NCBI RefSeq assembly: GCF_963676735.1
Contig: NZ_OY781464.1
Coordinates: 4,993,001-5,057,000 of the forward strand
Length of the DNA: 64,000 nucleotides
Direction of reading: 5' to 3'
From: an uncultured Draconibacterium sp.
GTDB taxonomy: Bacteria > Bacteroidota > Bacteroidia > Bacteroidales > Prolixibacteraceae
Shown here: positions 1 through 8,103 of the stretch, piece after piece
Layout: each line of letters opens with the position of its first letter
Position numbering within the stretch: the stretch's first letter is position 1
Program-made: the position numbers and the translations under genes
Notes under the pieces: model-generated
Database searches by the model: none
What the model saw: only the letters and a program-made list of their open reading frames with translations
Told to the model about the DNA's origin: nothing

Positions 1-585
1 ATTGGCCGAAACTCCTGCAAGGTCGAAAATAGTGCGAATGCTTTGCGTGTTGCCCCGAAATAAATCCAGAATTTTTTCCCGCTGCTGTTCCAGATCATTT
101 TCCTGTTTGGCAATGTCTTCCAATGTCGAAATCCAATTGGTTAAATGTATTCTCAGTGTTGGGTTTGAAATGTCTTTTAGGCTACCCGAGTTCATCATTT
201 CGTTTAATAGCGAGTTGTTCGGATTAAACGAAACATCAAAAACAAAGGTGTTATATAAGAGGAGTGAGAATTGTTCTTCATCGGGTTGGATCTTGCTGTT
301 CGATACGTATGAAATAATCTGCCGTGCACCTTCGTAATTGTTTTTGTTTACATTAATCAATTCCTGCAACTTTAATTTGCTGGTTGTAAATTCGTCCATT
401 AAACCCACCAGGTAGGTTTGTTCTTTTTTCTGAATGGTGCGTTTTATATTATTGTTGTTGATGGCCAGTGCAATTAAAATTCCAATAACCACCAGAATAA
501 TCTCCCCAAGGGCATAGAGCAGGTATTTTTTTATTTTACTCTCCTTGAGTTTTTGTAGCCGGAGCGCTTTAAATAGTTGTAACAT
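1..585 (-). CDS. DUF6090 family membrane protein, C-terminus cut by window edge
   Basis: An open frame runs on the minus strand from an ATG at 585 to the left edge: 195 codons without a stop. The N-terminus is basic (MLQLFKALRLQKLKESK), followed by a single membrane segment at about residues 23-43 that reads ALGEIILVVIGILIALAINN. This is the hallmark start of the DUF6090 family, common in Bacteroidota and of unknown function. The rest visible is a hydrophilic, helix-rich domain. An in-frame ATG at 606 would add seven residues; 585 fits the family start better. The family is known only as a domain of unknown function, so no role is proposed. Confidence 0.8.
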   Translation of the reverse strand, partial: MLQLFKALRLQKLKESKIKKYLLYALGEIILVVIGILIALAINNNNIKRTIQKKEQTYLVGLMDEFTTSKLKLQELINVNKNNYEGARQIISYVSNSKIQPDEEQFSLLLYNTFVFDVSFNPNNSLLNEMMNSGSLKDISNPTLRIHLTNWISTLEDIAKQENDLEQQREKILDLFRGNTQSIRTIFDLAGVSAN

Positions 586-687
586 CGTTTTTTGCAGCTT
601 TAACATTTTCGTTTAGGGTATTGTTTTCTTTCATGGGCTTTATTCTTCAACCAACTAAGGCTATTTATACTTGTGTTCTAATTATTT

Positions 688-1125
688 TCATGTGCTTTTC
701 TTTTCGTTTCTATAAGTATCCAGGGTCGATGGAATTACATCATCAACATAAAATTGCAACGATTCCAACTCGAAATGTTTCTTATCCCAATCAAAAGCTT
801 CAAGATATTCATCTCCACCGGTCCATAAAAATCCAAAAGCATTTATTTTCTTTTCATTTGCAAGCTCAACACGCAGGGGCCTTATCTCATATTCGTTACC
901 TTCGTAAAACGTAAGAAGTTCAACGGCTTCAGGGGTAAGGTTTAAAAGCACTTTGCCATAAACAAGCGAGTTTTGTTTTTTTATCATGGCCGGGTAATCA
1001 GCACCTTTTAGGGCAAAGCGCGCATAGCCTTTTAAAGCAGCATTGGCAGTTTTTATTTTTTGACCACACAATTGTTCTGCTATTTCGCTAAAAAGCAACG
1101 AGCCGTAAACGAATAAATTTGCCAT
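688..1125 (-). CDS. gamma-glutamylcyclotransferase / AIG2-like family protein
   Basis: 145 residues, the normal size for the cyclotransferase-like fold. The N-terminus has the family's substrate loop (FVYGSL, residues 5-10), and Glu75 in the segment FYEGNEYE lies where the catalytic glutamate of gamma-glutamyl cyclotransferases sits. Members release 5-oxoproline from gamma-glutamyl-amines or peptides, but many AIG2-like bacterial members have no assigned substrate. It follows the DUF6090 gene's strand, but the 100 bases between them leave co-transcription open. Family call is firm, substrate unknown. Confidence 0.75.
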   Translation of the reverse strand: MANLFVYGSLLFSEIAEQLCGQKIKTANAALKGYARFALKGADYPAMIKKQNSLVYGKVLLNLTPEAVELLTFYEGNEYEIRPLRVELANEKKINAFGFLWTGGDEYLEAFDWDKKHFELESLQFYVDDVIPSTLDTYRNEKKST

Positions 1126-1171
1126 AAATTATTGGTATTAAACGAAATGCTTTAAAAATAGCTGCCCCGTT

Positions 1172-1202
1172 TTTGGAAAGCTCAAGTATTTCGGTATATT
1201 TG
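1172..1202 (+). promoter_or_regulatory. Bacteroidota consensus promoter
   Basis: TTTG at 1172-1175 and TATATTTG at 1195-1202 are separated by exactly 19 nt, matching the Bacteroidota primary sigma consensus TTTG-N19-TAnnTTTG. It lies upstream of the unknown membrane protein gene and may also feed secDF. Confidence 0.7.
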
Positions 1203-1341
1203 CTCCGCTTAAAAATAATGCCTTAAAACGAGGAGTGAAATTTTTAATGCAAAAGTGCTGTATTTTGTACAGCTTTTTATTGAAAAAATAAAAATTGCGT
1301 TTTACAGAGTGAAGCTAAAAATAAATATCACGAAAAGATTA

Positions 1342-1710
1342 ATGGCAAAACTGGCCTTGTTTATGGTTGTGGTTGCTGCCGCTTTTATTCTTGATGTTTA
1401 TTTTGGAAATCATCCGGAAGAATTGAAAAAAATTCAGGCCGAATCGCAGGAACAAAGCAGCGATCAGGGTAAAGTCTACCTAATTACGCAAACTACTGTA
1501 AATAGTGTTAAGATACTTGAGCAGAAAGCTTCGGCACGGCAGTTAAAGCTTCAACTGCACGACAAGTTTTTACGCAATCATCATTCATCCCGAAATTACC
1601 AGGTTTTAAAAGCAGAGGTAGTAAAACAAACTACACCGCTTATTTTATCCTATCATTACCTGGTTTTTCAGAATCACATTTTCTCCCCCGACGAAGACCC
1701 ACTGGCTTAG
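1342..1710 (+). CDS. unknown single-pass membrane protein, probably shortened by an in-frame TAG
   Basis: I do not recognise this protein. From the ATG at 1342 it is 122 residues: a membrane segment at about 3-21 (ALFMVVVAAAFILDVYF), then a soluble part. A GTG at 1255 would add 29 residues with a basic amphipathic start; neither start has a clear ribosome-binding site. The frame ends at TAG 1708-1710, yet reads on without a stop for 32 more codons to TAA 1807-1809, eight bases before secDF, and the extra residues look protein-like. A CAG-to-TAG nonsense change is one explanation. Tight placement in front of secDF suggests co-transcription. Confidence 0.6.
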   Translation: MAKLALFMVVVAAAFILDVYFGNHPEELKKIQAESQEQSSDQGKVYLITQTTVNSVKILEQKASARQLKLQLHDKFLRNHHSSRNYQVLKAEVVKQTTPLILSYHYLVFQNHIFSPDEDPLA

Positions 1711-1816
1711 CTCAAAGCTCTTTCTTATGAAAAATTAAGAGCATCAGGCGAAGTGTGCCTGGTAAATTCCGTATTCAATCAATTAAAAAATAGTAAACAT
1801 TTAAATTAAAATTCAA

Positions 1817-4800
1817 ATGCAAAACAAAGGTGCAATTTTAACATTTGCAATTCTGTTGACAGCGGTATGTTTATACCAGCTTTCGTTTACCTGGAAATCA
1901 AACCAGATAAAGGAAGATGCCATAGAATATGCACAAGGAGACTCTGAAAAGGAGTTTCAATACATTGATTCGATGAAAAGCGAAGTGGTATATAACTTCC
2001 TTGGATTGAAAAAATTTACTTACAAAGATGTTCAGGAACTGGAAATGAACCTGGGACTTGACCTGAAAGGTGGTATGAACGTAACCCTGCAGGTTGAGGT
2101 TAAAGACATCATTCGTGCGATGTCGAATTACAGCGACGACGAAACTTTTAATGCTGCTTTGAATCGCGCTTCTGAACTACAGAAAAACAGTCAGGCTGAT
2201 TTTGTAACCTTATTTGGCGATGCTTTCGAGGAGATCGATCCTAATGCCCGTTTGGCTTCTGTTTTTAATACGCTTGAGCTGCGTGATAAAGTTAATTTCA
2301 ACACCACCAACAAAGAGGTGCTTGATATTATTCGTACAGAAACTGATGGTGCCATTGACAATGCATTCAACATTATTCGTACTCGTATCGACCGTTTTGG
2401 TGTTGCCCAGCCAAATATTCAGCAGCTGCAAACACGTGGTCGCATTTTAGTTGAACTACCGGGTGTAAAAGATCAAAACCGTGTGCGTAACCTCTTACAA
2501 GGTACTGCTAACCTTGAGTTCTGGGAAACCTACGAAAACCAGGAAGTATACCAATACATGTTGCAGGCTAACCAGAAAATTAAAGAAATGGAAGATCTGG
2601 CAACAGAAGAAACTGTTGATGCCACCAGTGAAGAAGCAACCGAAGCTACAGCTGAAACAGAAGAGGCTGATGAGGAAAACTCGCTACTTTCTGAACTGGA
2701 AGCTGGTGCCGAAGGAGACTCTACCGCAGCACTGGATAACCTTGACGCTTTCAAATCACAATATCCTTTATTTGCTATTTTAAATCCGAGTACCGACCAA
2801 ACCGGGCAATTGTACCCAGGTCCCATTGTTGGTATGTCGCATGCTAAAGATACTGCCAAGGTTAATGCATACCTTAACAATATTCAGGTTAAAAACCTTT
2901 TTCCACGCGATTTAAAATTCCGCTGGACAGCCAAATCAGTTGATGAAGCCGGAACGTACTACCGGTTGATTGCATTAAAAGTAACAACCCGCGACGGACA
3001 GGCTCCGCTTGATGGTGGTGTAATTACTGATGCCCGTCAGGATTTCGACCAGTTTGGCTCGAGCCCTGAAGTAGCTATGCAAATGAATGCTGAAGGAGCA
3101 AAAGTTTGGCAACGGATGACCAAAGAAAATGTAGGTAAATCAATTGCTATTGTTTTAGATAACTATGTTCGCTCTTTCCCAACCGTAAATGGTGAGATTC
3201 CTGGTGGTCGCTCAAGCATTACCGGTTTAGAAAGTATTGAAGAAGCGCAAGACCTTGCAAACGTATTGAAGTCGGGTAAAATGCCGGCTCCTGCACGTAT
3301 TATCCAGGAAGATGTTGTTGGTCCTTCATTGGGTCAGAAAGCAATTAACAGCGGTTTGATTTCGTTTATTATTGCCTTTGCAATGGTACTGGTTTATATG
3401 TTGTTCTTTTACAGTAAAAATGCCGGTTTGGCAGCCAACATTGCACTTATTGCCAACATGTTCTTTATCTTCGGTATTTTGGCTTCGTTAGGTGCCGTAC
3501 TTACACTGCCTGGTATCGCAGGTATTGTACTTACCATTGGTATGTCGGTTGATGCAAACGTGCTTATTTACGAACGTGTTCAGGAAGAAATGCGTGCCGG
3601 TAAAGGTGTTAAACTGGCCATTACTGATGGTTATAAAAATGCCTACTCGGCAATTATCGATGGCCAGGTTACTACCTTGTTAACCGGTGTTGTACTTTAC
3701 CTGTTTGGTTCTGGCCCGATTAAAGGTTTCGCAACTACCCTGATTATTGGTATTCTTACCTCACTGTTCTCGGCTATTTTCTTAACCCGTTTGATTTTCG
3801 AATGGCAATTGCGCAAAGGTGGACGTATTTTGTTTGCCTCATCGGCAACCGAAAACTGGTTACGTAATACAAAAATTAAGTTCCTTGAAAAAAGAAGAAC
3901 TTTCTACATCATTTCTGCAGCTTTTATTCTGTTATCTGTTGGTTCATTCTTTGTTCGTGGCTTAAACTATGGTATCGACTTTAAAGGTGGGCGCTCGTAC
4001 ATTGTTAGTTTCGAAAAAGACGTTGAAGTAGGCGAAGTGCGCGAGGCATTGGCCAGTGTGTTTGATGCTGCACCAGAGGTAAAAACATCGGGCGACAACA
4101 TTAAAATTACAACCAATTATAAAATTGATGATGACAGCGAAAATATTGATAACGAAGTAGAGGCTTTATTAATGAAAGGTTTGCAAGATGCTGACCTGAT
4201 TGATAAAACAGTTACTTTGGAGCAATTTACGCAAGAGTATCAGCAAAGTTCGCAAAAGGTAGGTCCTACCATTTCTGATGATATTCGTAAAGATGCTGCG
4301 ATTGCTATTGTTTTCTCGCTGATCATTATTTTCCTTTATATCCTGGTACGTTTCCGCGATTGGCAATATGGTTTGGGAGCTGTTGCTGCATTGGCACACG
4401 ACTCGCTAATTGTATTGGGTATTTTCTCGTTACTGTACGGAGTACTGCCTTTCTCGTTAGAGATTGACCAGGCATTTATTGCTGCAATTCTAACGGTATT
4501 GGGTTATTCAATTAACGATACCGTGGTGGTATTCGACCGCATCAGAGAGTACCTGGGCTTGCACCCAAAACGCGATCGCGAAGAGAATGTTGATGCTGCA
4601 TTGAACAGTACATTGCGTCGTACTTTCAGTACTTCGTTATCAACTTTTGTAGTATTACTTGCCATTTTCTTATTTGGTGGTGCTACCATACGCGGCTTTA
4701 CGTTTGCGTTATTGGTAGGTGTACTTGTGGGTACTTACTCGTCGTTGTTTATTGCAACACCAATTGCACACGACACCCGCAACCGTGTGGCTAAAGTTGT

Positions 4801-4819
4801 GGCAAAACGTAAAAAATAA
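1817..4819 (+). CDS. secDF: SecD-SecF fusion, preprotein translocase accessory subunit
   Basis: 1000 residues carrying both Sec accessory halves in one chain, as is usual in Bacteroidota. SecD comes first: a membrane helix at about 7-25, the LDLKGGMNV motif near residue 80, the large periplasmic P1 region, then a five-helix bundle at about 510-670. SecF follows, with the matching GIDFKGGRSY motif near residue 720 and a second bundle at about 830-990. SecDF uses the proton gradient to pull translocating proteins out of SecYEG on the periplasmic side. Within P1, residues about 255-305 are an acidic Glu/Thr/Ala-rich low-complexity insert. It probably shares a transcript with the small upstream gene. 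Confidence 0.97.
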   Translation: MQNKGAILTFAILLTAVCLYQLSFTWKSNQIKEDAIEYAQGDSEKEFQYIDSMKSEVVYNFLGLKKFTYKDVQELEMNLGLDLKGGMNVTLQVEVKDIIRAMSNYSDDETFNAALNRASELQKNSQADFVTLFGDAFEEIDPNARLASVFNTLELRDKVNFNTTNKEVLDIIRTETDGAIDNAFNIIRTRIDRFGVAQPNIQQLQTRGRILVELPGVKDQNRVRNLLQGTANLEFWETYENQEVYQYMLQANQKIKEMEDLATEETVDATSEEATEATAETEEADEENSLLSELEAGAEGDSTAALDNLDAFKSQYPLFAILNPSTDQTGQLYPGPIVGMSHAKDTAKVNAYLNNIQVKNLFPRDLKFRWTAKSVDEAGTYYRLIALKVTTRDGQAPLDGGVITDARQDFDQFGSSPEVAMQMNAEGAKVWQRMTKENVGKSIAIVLDNYVRSFPTVNGEIPGGRSSITGLESIEEAQDLANVLKSGKMPAPARIIQEDVVGPSLGQKAINSGLISFIIAFAMVLVYMLFFYSKNAGLAANIALIANMFFIFGILASLGAVLTLPGIAGIVLTIGMSVDANVLIYERVQEEMRAGKGVKLAITDGYKNAYSAIIDGQVTTLLTGVVLYLFGSGPIKGFATTLIIGILTSLFSAIFLTRLIFEWQLRKGGRILFASSATENWLRNTKIKFLEKRRTFYIISAAFILLSVGSFFVRGLNYGIDFKGGRSYIVSFEKDVEVGEVREALASVFDAAPEVKTSGDNIKITTNYKIDDDSENIDNEVEALLMKGLQDADLIDKTVTLEQFTQEYQQSSQKVGPTISDDIRKDAAIAIVFSLIIIFLYILVRFRDWQYGLGAVAALAHDSLIVLGIFSLLYGVLPFSLEIDQAFIAAILTVLGYSINDTVVVFDRIREYLGLHPKRDREENVDAALNSTLRRTFSTSLSTFVVLLAIFLFGGATIRGFTFALLVGVLVGTYSSLFIATPIAHDTRNRVAKVVAKRKK

Positions 4820-4977
4820 ATTGAAGACCAAAGTCGGAAGTCAGTAGACGGAAGATCGAATTATATCAGAAGGATGTCATTGCTTAAATGCGGTGACATC
4901 TTTTTTTTTGAGAAATGAACTGTATAATTCTGACAAAAAGTAAATATTTGTGGGCAAACAAGTCTTTCGCTGCTACA

Positions 4978-5014
4978 AATTTCTCGTCCGCTGATCGGCG
5001 GACGAGAAATTTGT
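4978..5014. repeat. perfect hairpin opening the repeat block
   Basis: CAAATTTCTCGTCCGC is followed after a 5-nt loop (TGATC) by its exact reverse complement GCGGACGAGAAATTTG, a 16-bp perfect stem. There is no T-tract after it, so it is not a standard terminator for secDF. The right arm contains the first copy of the GCGGAC unit of the adjoining 21-bp repeats. Confidence 0.8.
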
Positions 5015-5179
5015 AAGTGCGGACGTGTTTTTTCGGCTGCGGACGCCTAAAAAGCACCTGCGGAGAGCTAAACATTGGCTGCGGACGCCTGATTTGTGTC
5101 AGCGGATAGCAAAATAGTGCTTGCGGACGCCCTTTTTTGGCCTGCGGAAAGCCGCTGATAGGCTGCGGAGGGTAAAAGG
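4997..5179. repeat. nine degenerate 21-bp tandem repeats, core TGCGGAcgcc
   Basis: GCGGA recurs with unit starts at 4997, 5018, 5038, 5059, 5080, 5101, 5122, 5143 and 5164. All steps are 21 bases except one of 20. Only the first 8-10 bases of each unit are conserved; the remainder is variable and often A/T-rich. 21 bp is two helical turns, so the cores face the same side of the DNA. It is also seven codons, but the open frame this creates on the minus strand has no start context or domain, so it is treated as non-coding. Confidence 0.85.
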
Positions 5180-5270
5180 ATGAAACCGGGTCTGTATTAA
5201 GTCGAATAGTTATCCATAAGTGCGTGCAAAACAATCTACCTACTTCGGTCTTCCGACTTCCAACTTTTTA

Positions 5271-5278
5271 TATATTTG
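5271..5278 (+). promoter_or_regulatory. probable -7 box for the tatA operon
   Basis: TATATTTG matches the Bacteroidota -7 consensus TAnnTTTG and lies 20 bases before the tatA ATG, directly after the right inverted repeat of the island. No TTTG is found 19 nt upstream, so the -33 part is weak or absent. Confidence 0.5.
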
Positions 5279-5298
5279 TGATCTAAATCAATTTGACG

Positions 5299-5565
5299 AT
5301 GCAGTATTTATTATTTATAAGTGGCGGAGAGATTGTGTTGGTGATGCTGTTGGCATTGTTGTTTTTTGGATCGAAAGCCATACCCGATATTGCCAAAACG
5401 CTGGGTAAAGGCATGCGGGAGTTTAAAAAAGCTACCAACGAGATAAAACGCGAACTCGATAACCACACTTCTGATATTAAAAAAGATATTAACGATGTTT
5501 CTTCTACTGTAACAAAAGAAACAAGTGAGATTAAAAAAGGAATTACCGATAATTTGAAGGAATAA
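5299..5565 (+). CDS. tatA: twin-arginine translocase subunit TatA
   Basis: 88 residues with the TatA/B/E layout: a short N-terminal membrane helix (about 6-22), the Phe-Gly hinge at 23-24, an amphipathic helix (KAIPDIAKTLGKGMREF) and a charged tail. TatA forms the variable pore that carries folded proteins across the inner membrane with TatC. The ATG at 5299 is chosen over a TTG two codons upstream. It leads a tight run (tatA, exchanger, lolD, TIGR02757, trmN6). tatC is about 11 kb away on the other strand, and the aldo/keto reductase at 32786 carries a twin-arginine signal. No separate TatB is seen, as is typical of Bacteroidota. Confidence 0.92.
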   Translation: MQYLLFISGGEIVLVMLLALLFFGSKAIPDIAKTLGKGMREFKKATNEIKRELDNHTSDIKKDINDVSSTVTKETSEIKKGITDNLKE

Positions 5566-5590
5566 TTTCGTCAAAAAAAAATCAGTATTA

Positions 5591-6640
5591 ATGATACTAC
5601 TTTCCATATTGGCATTGTTGGCTTGTTTTATTTTGCTGGCAAGGGTTGTCGATTTGTTTTTTATCTCATCGCTCGATAAAATCTCAAAAGATTTACGTTT
5701 ATCAAACGATGCCGCTGGTGCAACTTTAATGGCCGTAGGCTCGAGCGCACCCGAGTTATTTGTGGCTTTGTTTGCGGTAATTAAACCAGGCGACCATCAG
5801 GTTATTGGCATTGGTAGTATTGTGGGTAGTGCTATTTTTAATTTGTTGGTTATTGTTGGTGCTTCAGCCATGGTGCGTAAAGCCACGCTGACTAAAATAC
5901 CCGTTATTCGCGATCTTATTTTCTACTCATTATCGGTGGGCTTACTTGTGCTATTTATATGGGACGGACAACTGGTAATGTACGAAACCGCCATACTTTT
6001 ATGTGTTTATGTACTTTATGTAATAGCCGTTGTATACTGGCGCAAGTGGTTTAAGTACGAAGATATTCAGGGCGATGGAGAAGAGGAGCAGGAATGCAAC
6101 CCCAAGGGATTTTTAGGATTTTTTGATCGGGTGTTGTGTTTTGTTTTTCCGAAACCAAAACATTACTACCTGGTATTTTTTATTTCGATTGTAATTATTG
6201 CAGCACTTAGCTGGGGCCTGGTTGAACTGGCAGTTATTATTTCGCACGAATTGCATATTCCGGAAGCCATAATTGCTTTAACCGTGCTCGCCATCGGGAC
6301 TTCAATACCCGATTTATTTTCGTCGCTTATTGTTGCCCGGCAAGGCCGTGGCGATATGGCGGTAAGTAATGCCGTAGGATCAAATATTTTTGATATTCTG
6401 GTTGGTTTGGGATTGCCTTTCCTTTTGGTTATGGTATTTTCCGGAGGCAGTATTGCAGCCGGTGGCGATTTAATGAGCTCCACATTAATTTTATCAGGGT
6501 CGGTAATTTTATTGATTGCGCTCTTACTCATTCAGCGTTGGAAAGTTGGAAAGCTGACAGGCGTGGTGCTACTGCTTTTTTACCTTTTTTATGTGTTAAA
6601 CGAGGTACTAAAACTTTCCGGTTTGGGTTTGGTATTTTAA
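5591..6640 (+). CDS. calcium/sodium antiporter, CaCA superfamily (YrbG type)
   Basis: 349 residues, almost entirely hydrophobic, with the internal duplication of the CaCA family. The first alpha repeat shows AVGSSAPELF and GSIVGSAIFN near residues 48-80. The second shows AIGTSIPDLF and AVGSNIFDILVGLG near 233-278. The paired acidic residues in these repeats (Glu in SSAPE, Asp in TSIPD) are the cation ligands. A hydrophilic loop at about 150-185 splits the halves, as in family members. It exchanges Na+ (or H+) for Ca2+ across the inner membrane. It starts 25 bases after tatA and ends 12 bases before lolD, so it is probably co-transcribed with both. Confidence 0.9.
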   Translation: MILLSILALLACFILLARVVDLFFISSLDKISKDLRLSNDAAGATLMAVGSSAPELFVALFAVIKPGDHQVIGIGSIVGSAIFNLLVIVGASAMVRKATLTKIPVIRDLIFYSLSVGLLVLFIWDGQLVMYETAILLCVYVLYVIAVVYWRKWFKYEDIQGDGEEEQECNPKGFLGFFDRVLCFVFPKPKHYYLVFFISIVIIAALSWGLVELAVIISHELHIPEAIIALTVLAIGTSIPDLFSSLIVARQGRGDMAVSNAVGSNIFDILVGLGLPFLLVMVFSGGSIAAGGDLMSSTLILSGSVILLIALLLIQRWKVGKLTGVVLLLFYLFYVLNEVLKLSGLGLVF

Positions 6641-6652
6641 ACTACTATTGTA

Positions 6653-7303
6653 TTGATAAAAGCTGAAAACATAAAAAAATCGTTTGGGAACCTCGAGGTT
6701 TTAAAGGGAATAGACCTTGATATTCCGAAAGGAAAGCTCTACTCGATTGTTGGGGCCAGTGGTGCAGGAAAGACTACTTTGCTGCAAATTTTGGGTACTT
6801 TAAGTAAACCCGATAGTGGCGAACTGTATTTTAACGATTCCAATATTTCAAAACTAAACGAGCGGCAACTGGCAGCTTTTCGTAATCGCGAAATTGGTTT
6901 TGTGTTTCAGTTTCATCACCTGTTGCCCGAGTTCACTGCCCTCGAGAATGTTTGTATACCGGCGTTTATTGCAAAAATGCCTAAAGCAAAGGCCGAGGCT
7001 CGTGCCAAAGAGTTAATCGATTATTTAGGATTAGCTGATCGGATGACACACAAACCATCGGAGTTATCGGGTGGCGAAAAGCAACGTGTGGCAATGGCCC
7101 GGGCGCTGGTAAACAGCCCGTCGGTGGTAATGGCTGATGAACCATCGGGAAATCTTGATTCGGCAAACCGCGACGAATTGCACGACCTGCTGTTTAAGTT
7201 GCGCGACGACCTGGGGCAAACCTTTATTATTGTTACCCACGATGACCATTTTGCTGAAAAATCAGACCGGATCATTCACATTAAAGATGGTGTTATAGAA
7301 TAG
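6653..7303 (+). CDS. lolD: LolD-type lipoprotein-releasing ABC transporter ATPase
   Basis: 216 residues: one ABC ATPase domain with Walker A GASGAGKT (34-41), Q-loop FVFQFHHLLPEFTALENV, signature LSGGE (138-142), Walker B VVMADE (158-163) and switch His in VTHDD. The QFHHLLPEFTALENV segment is typical of LolD, which powers release of outer-membrane lipoproteins from the inner membrane with LolC/E permeases, not present here. The start is TTG at 6653; no ATG or GTG lies upstream of the Walker A in frame at a sensible distance, and the N-terminus MIKAENIKKSFG fits the family. MacB/FtsE-like function is a less likely alternative. Confidence 0.88.
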   Translation: MIKAENIKKSFGNLEVLKGIDLDIPKGKLYSIVGASGAGKTTLLQILGTLSKPDSGELYFNDSNISKLNERQLAAFRNREIGFVFQFHHLLPEFTALENVCIPAFIAKMPKAKAEARAKELIDYLGLADRMTHKPSELSGGEKQRVAMARALVNSPSVVMADEPSGNLDSANRDELHDLLFKLRDDLGQTFIIVTHDDHFAEKSDRIIHIKDGVIE

Positions 7304-7308
7304 GTGAA

Positions 7309-8085
7309 ATGACGCTGGGGCTAACAAATCACGAATTAAAAGACTTCCTCAACGAAAAAGTTGAAAAATACAATCAGCCTGAGTTTATTGAAACCGATCC
7401 GATTCAGGTTCCCAAAGCATTTTCTGAAAAAGAAAATATTGAAATCTCCGGTTTTCTTACCGCAACCATTGCCTGGGGCAACCGCGCTGCCATTATAAAA
7501 AATGCACTGCAGCTAATGCATCTGCTCGATAATCAACCGTACGATTTTGTTTTAAATGCTTCGGAAAAGGAAATCAAACACCTGCAAAAGTTTGTTCACC
7601 GCACTTTTAATGGCAACGATTGTATTTATTTTATTCGTTCGCTACGAAATATTTATAAAAATCACGGTGGTTTACAAACCGTTTTTGAAAATGGATATAA
7701 AAACGGACACGCTGTAAAATCAGCTTTGGAACATTTCTATTCTGTGTTTTTCGAAACGGAAGGTGAACGCACGCGCAAGCATATTTCGAATGTGGTGAAA
7801 GGCGCTTCAGGAAAACGATTGAATATGTACCTGAGGTGGTTGTGCCGTAATGATAAATCGGGGGTTGATTTTGGTCTGTGGAATGGAATACCGCAATCGG
7901 CACTGATGTTGCCTTTGGATGTGCACACCGGAAACGTTGGACGAAAACTGGGCTTGTTAAATCGTAAGTCAAACGATTGGAAAGCTGTGGAAGAAATTAC
8001 TGCAACTTTATGCGAATTTGACCCCAACGACCCCATTAAATACGATTTTGCACTGTTTGGCCTGGGGGTATTTGAGAAGTTTTAA
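7309..8085 (+). CDS. TIGR02757 family protein
   Basis: 258 residues with the recognisable profile of TIGR02757: an opening LKDFLNEKVEKYN, the segment FLTATIAWGNR near residues 49-59, HRTFNGNDCIYFI near 98, and the carboxyl region LPLDVHTGNVGRKLGLL near 205. Members are found across Bacteroidota and some other phyla and have no established role. The conserved His/Asp in the DVHTG segment hint at a nucleic-acid or helix-hairpin-helix glycosylase-like fold, which is inference only. It starts five bases after lolD and ends 18 before trmN6, firmly inside the operon. Confidence 0.8.
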   Translation: MTLGLTNHELKDFLNEKVEKYNQPEFIETDPIQVPKAFSEKENIEISGFLTATIAWGNRAAIIKNALQLMHLLDNQPYDFVLNASEKEIKHLQKFVHRTFNGNDCIYFIRSLRNIYKNHGGLQTVFENGYKNGHAVKSALEHFYSVFFETEGERTRKHISNVVKGASGKRLNMYLRWLCRNDKSGVDFGLWNGIPQSALMLPLDVHTGNVGRKLGLLNRKSNDWKAVEEITATLCEFDPNDPIKYDFALFGLGVFEKF

Positions 8086-8103
8086 TCTATTTTCAGTACA
8101 ATT

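Larger units (their letters stand above)
4831..5266. repeat. 436-bp gene-free island bounded by imperfect inverted repeats
   Basis: The gap between secDF and tatA (4820-5298) has no credible gene. Its outer parts, 4831-4854 and 5243-5266, are inverted copies of each other over 24 nt with 20 matches (core GGAAGTC...GGAAG). Inside lie a perfect 16-bp hairpin and a row of 21-bp repeats. The G/C-rich repeat block stands out from the A/T-rich surroundings. The arrangement resembles a miniature element, but no target-site duplication was obvious, and the same GGAAGTC-type sequence occurs singly at 49476 and 62278. Confidence 0.55.

Noticed and set aside
621..914. Open frame on the plus strand opposite the cyclotransferase-like gene
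   Set aside because: It overlaps the C-terminal half of a gene with a recognised family and motifs, and has no domain of its own.
1708..1710. TAG recoded as pyrrolysine or selenocysteine-like residue
   Set aside because: No pyrrolysine genes or stem structure are present, and nonsense mutation or truncation is simpler.
4997..5179. Possible CRISPR array from the 21-bp repeats
   Set aside because: Units are too short and too degenerate, there are no constant-length spacers, and no cas genes are in the window.
4884..5234. Open frame of 116 codons on the minus strand with a seven-residue repeating pattern
   Set aside because: The pattern comes from the 21-bp DNA repeat. There is no start context, no hydrophobic core and no recognisable domain.
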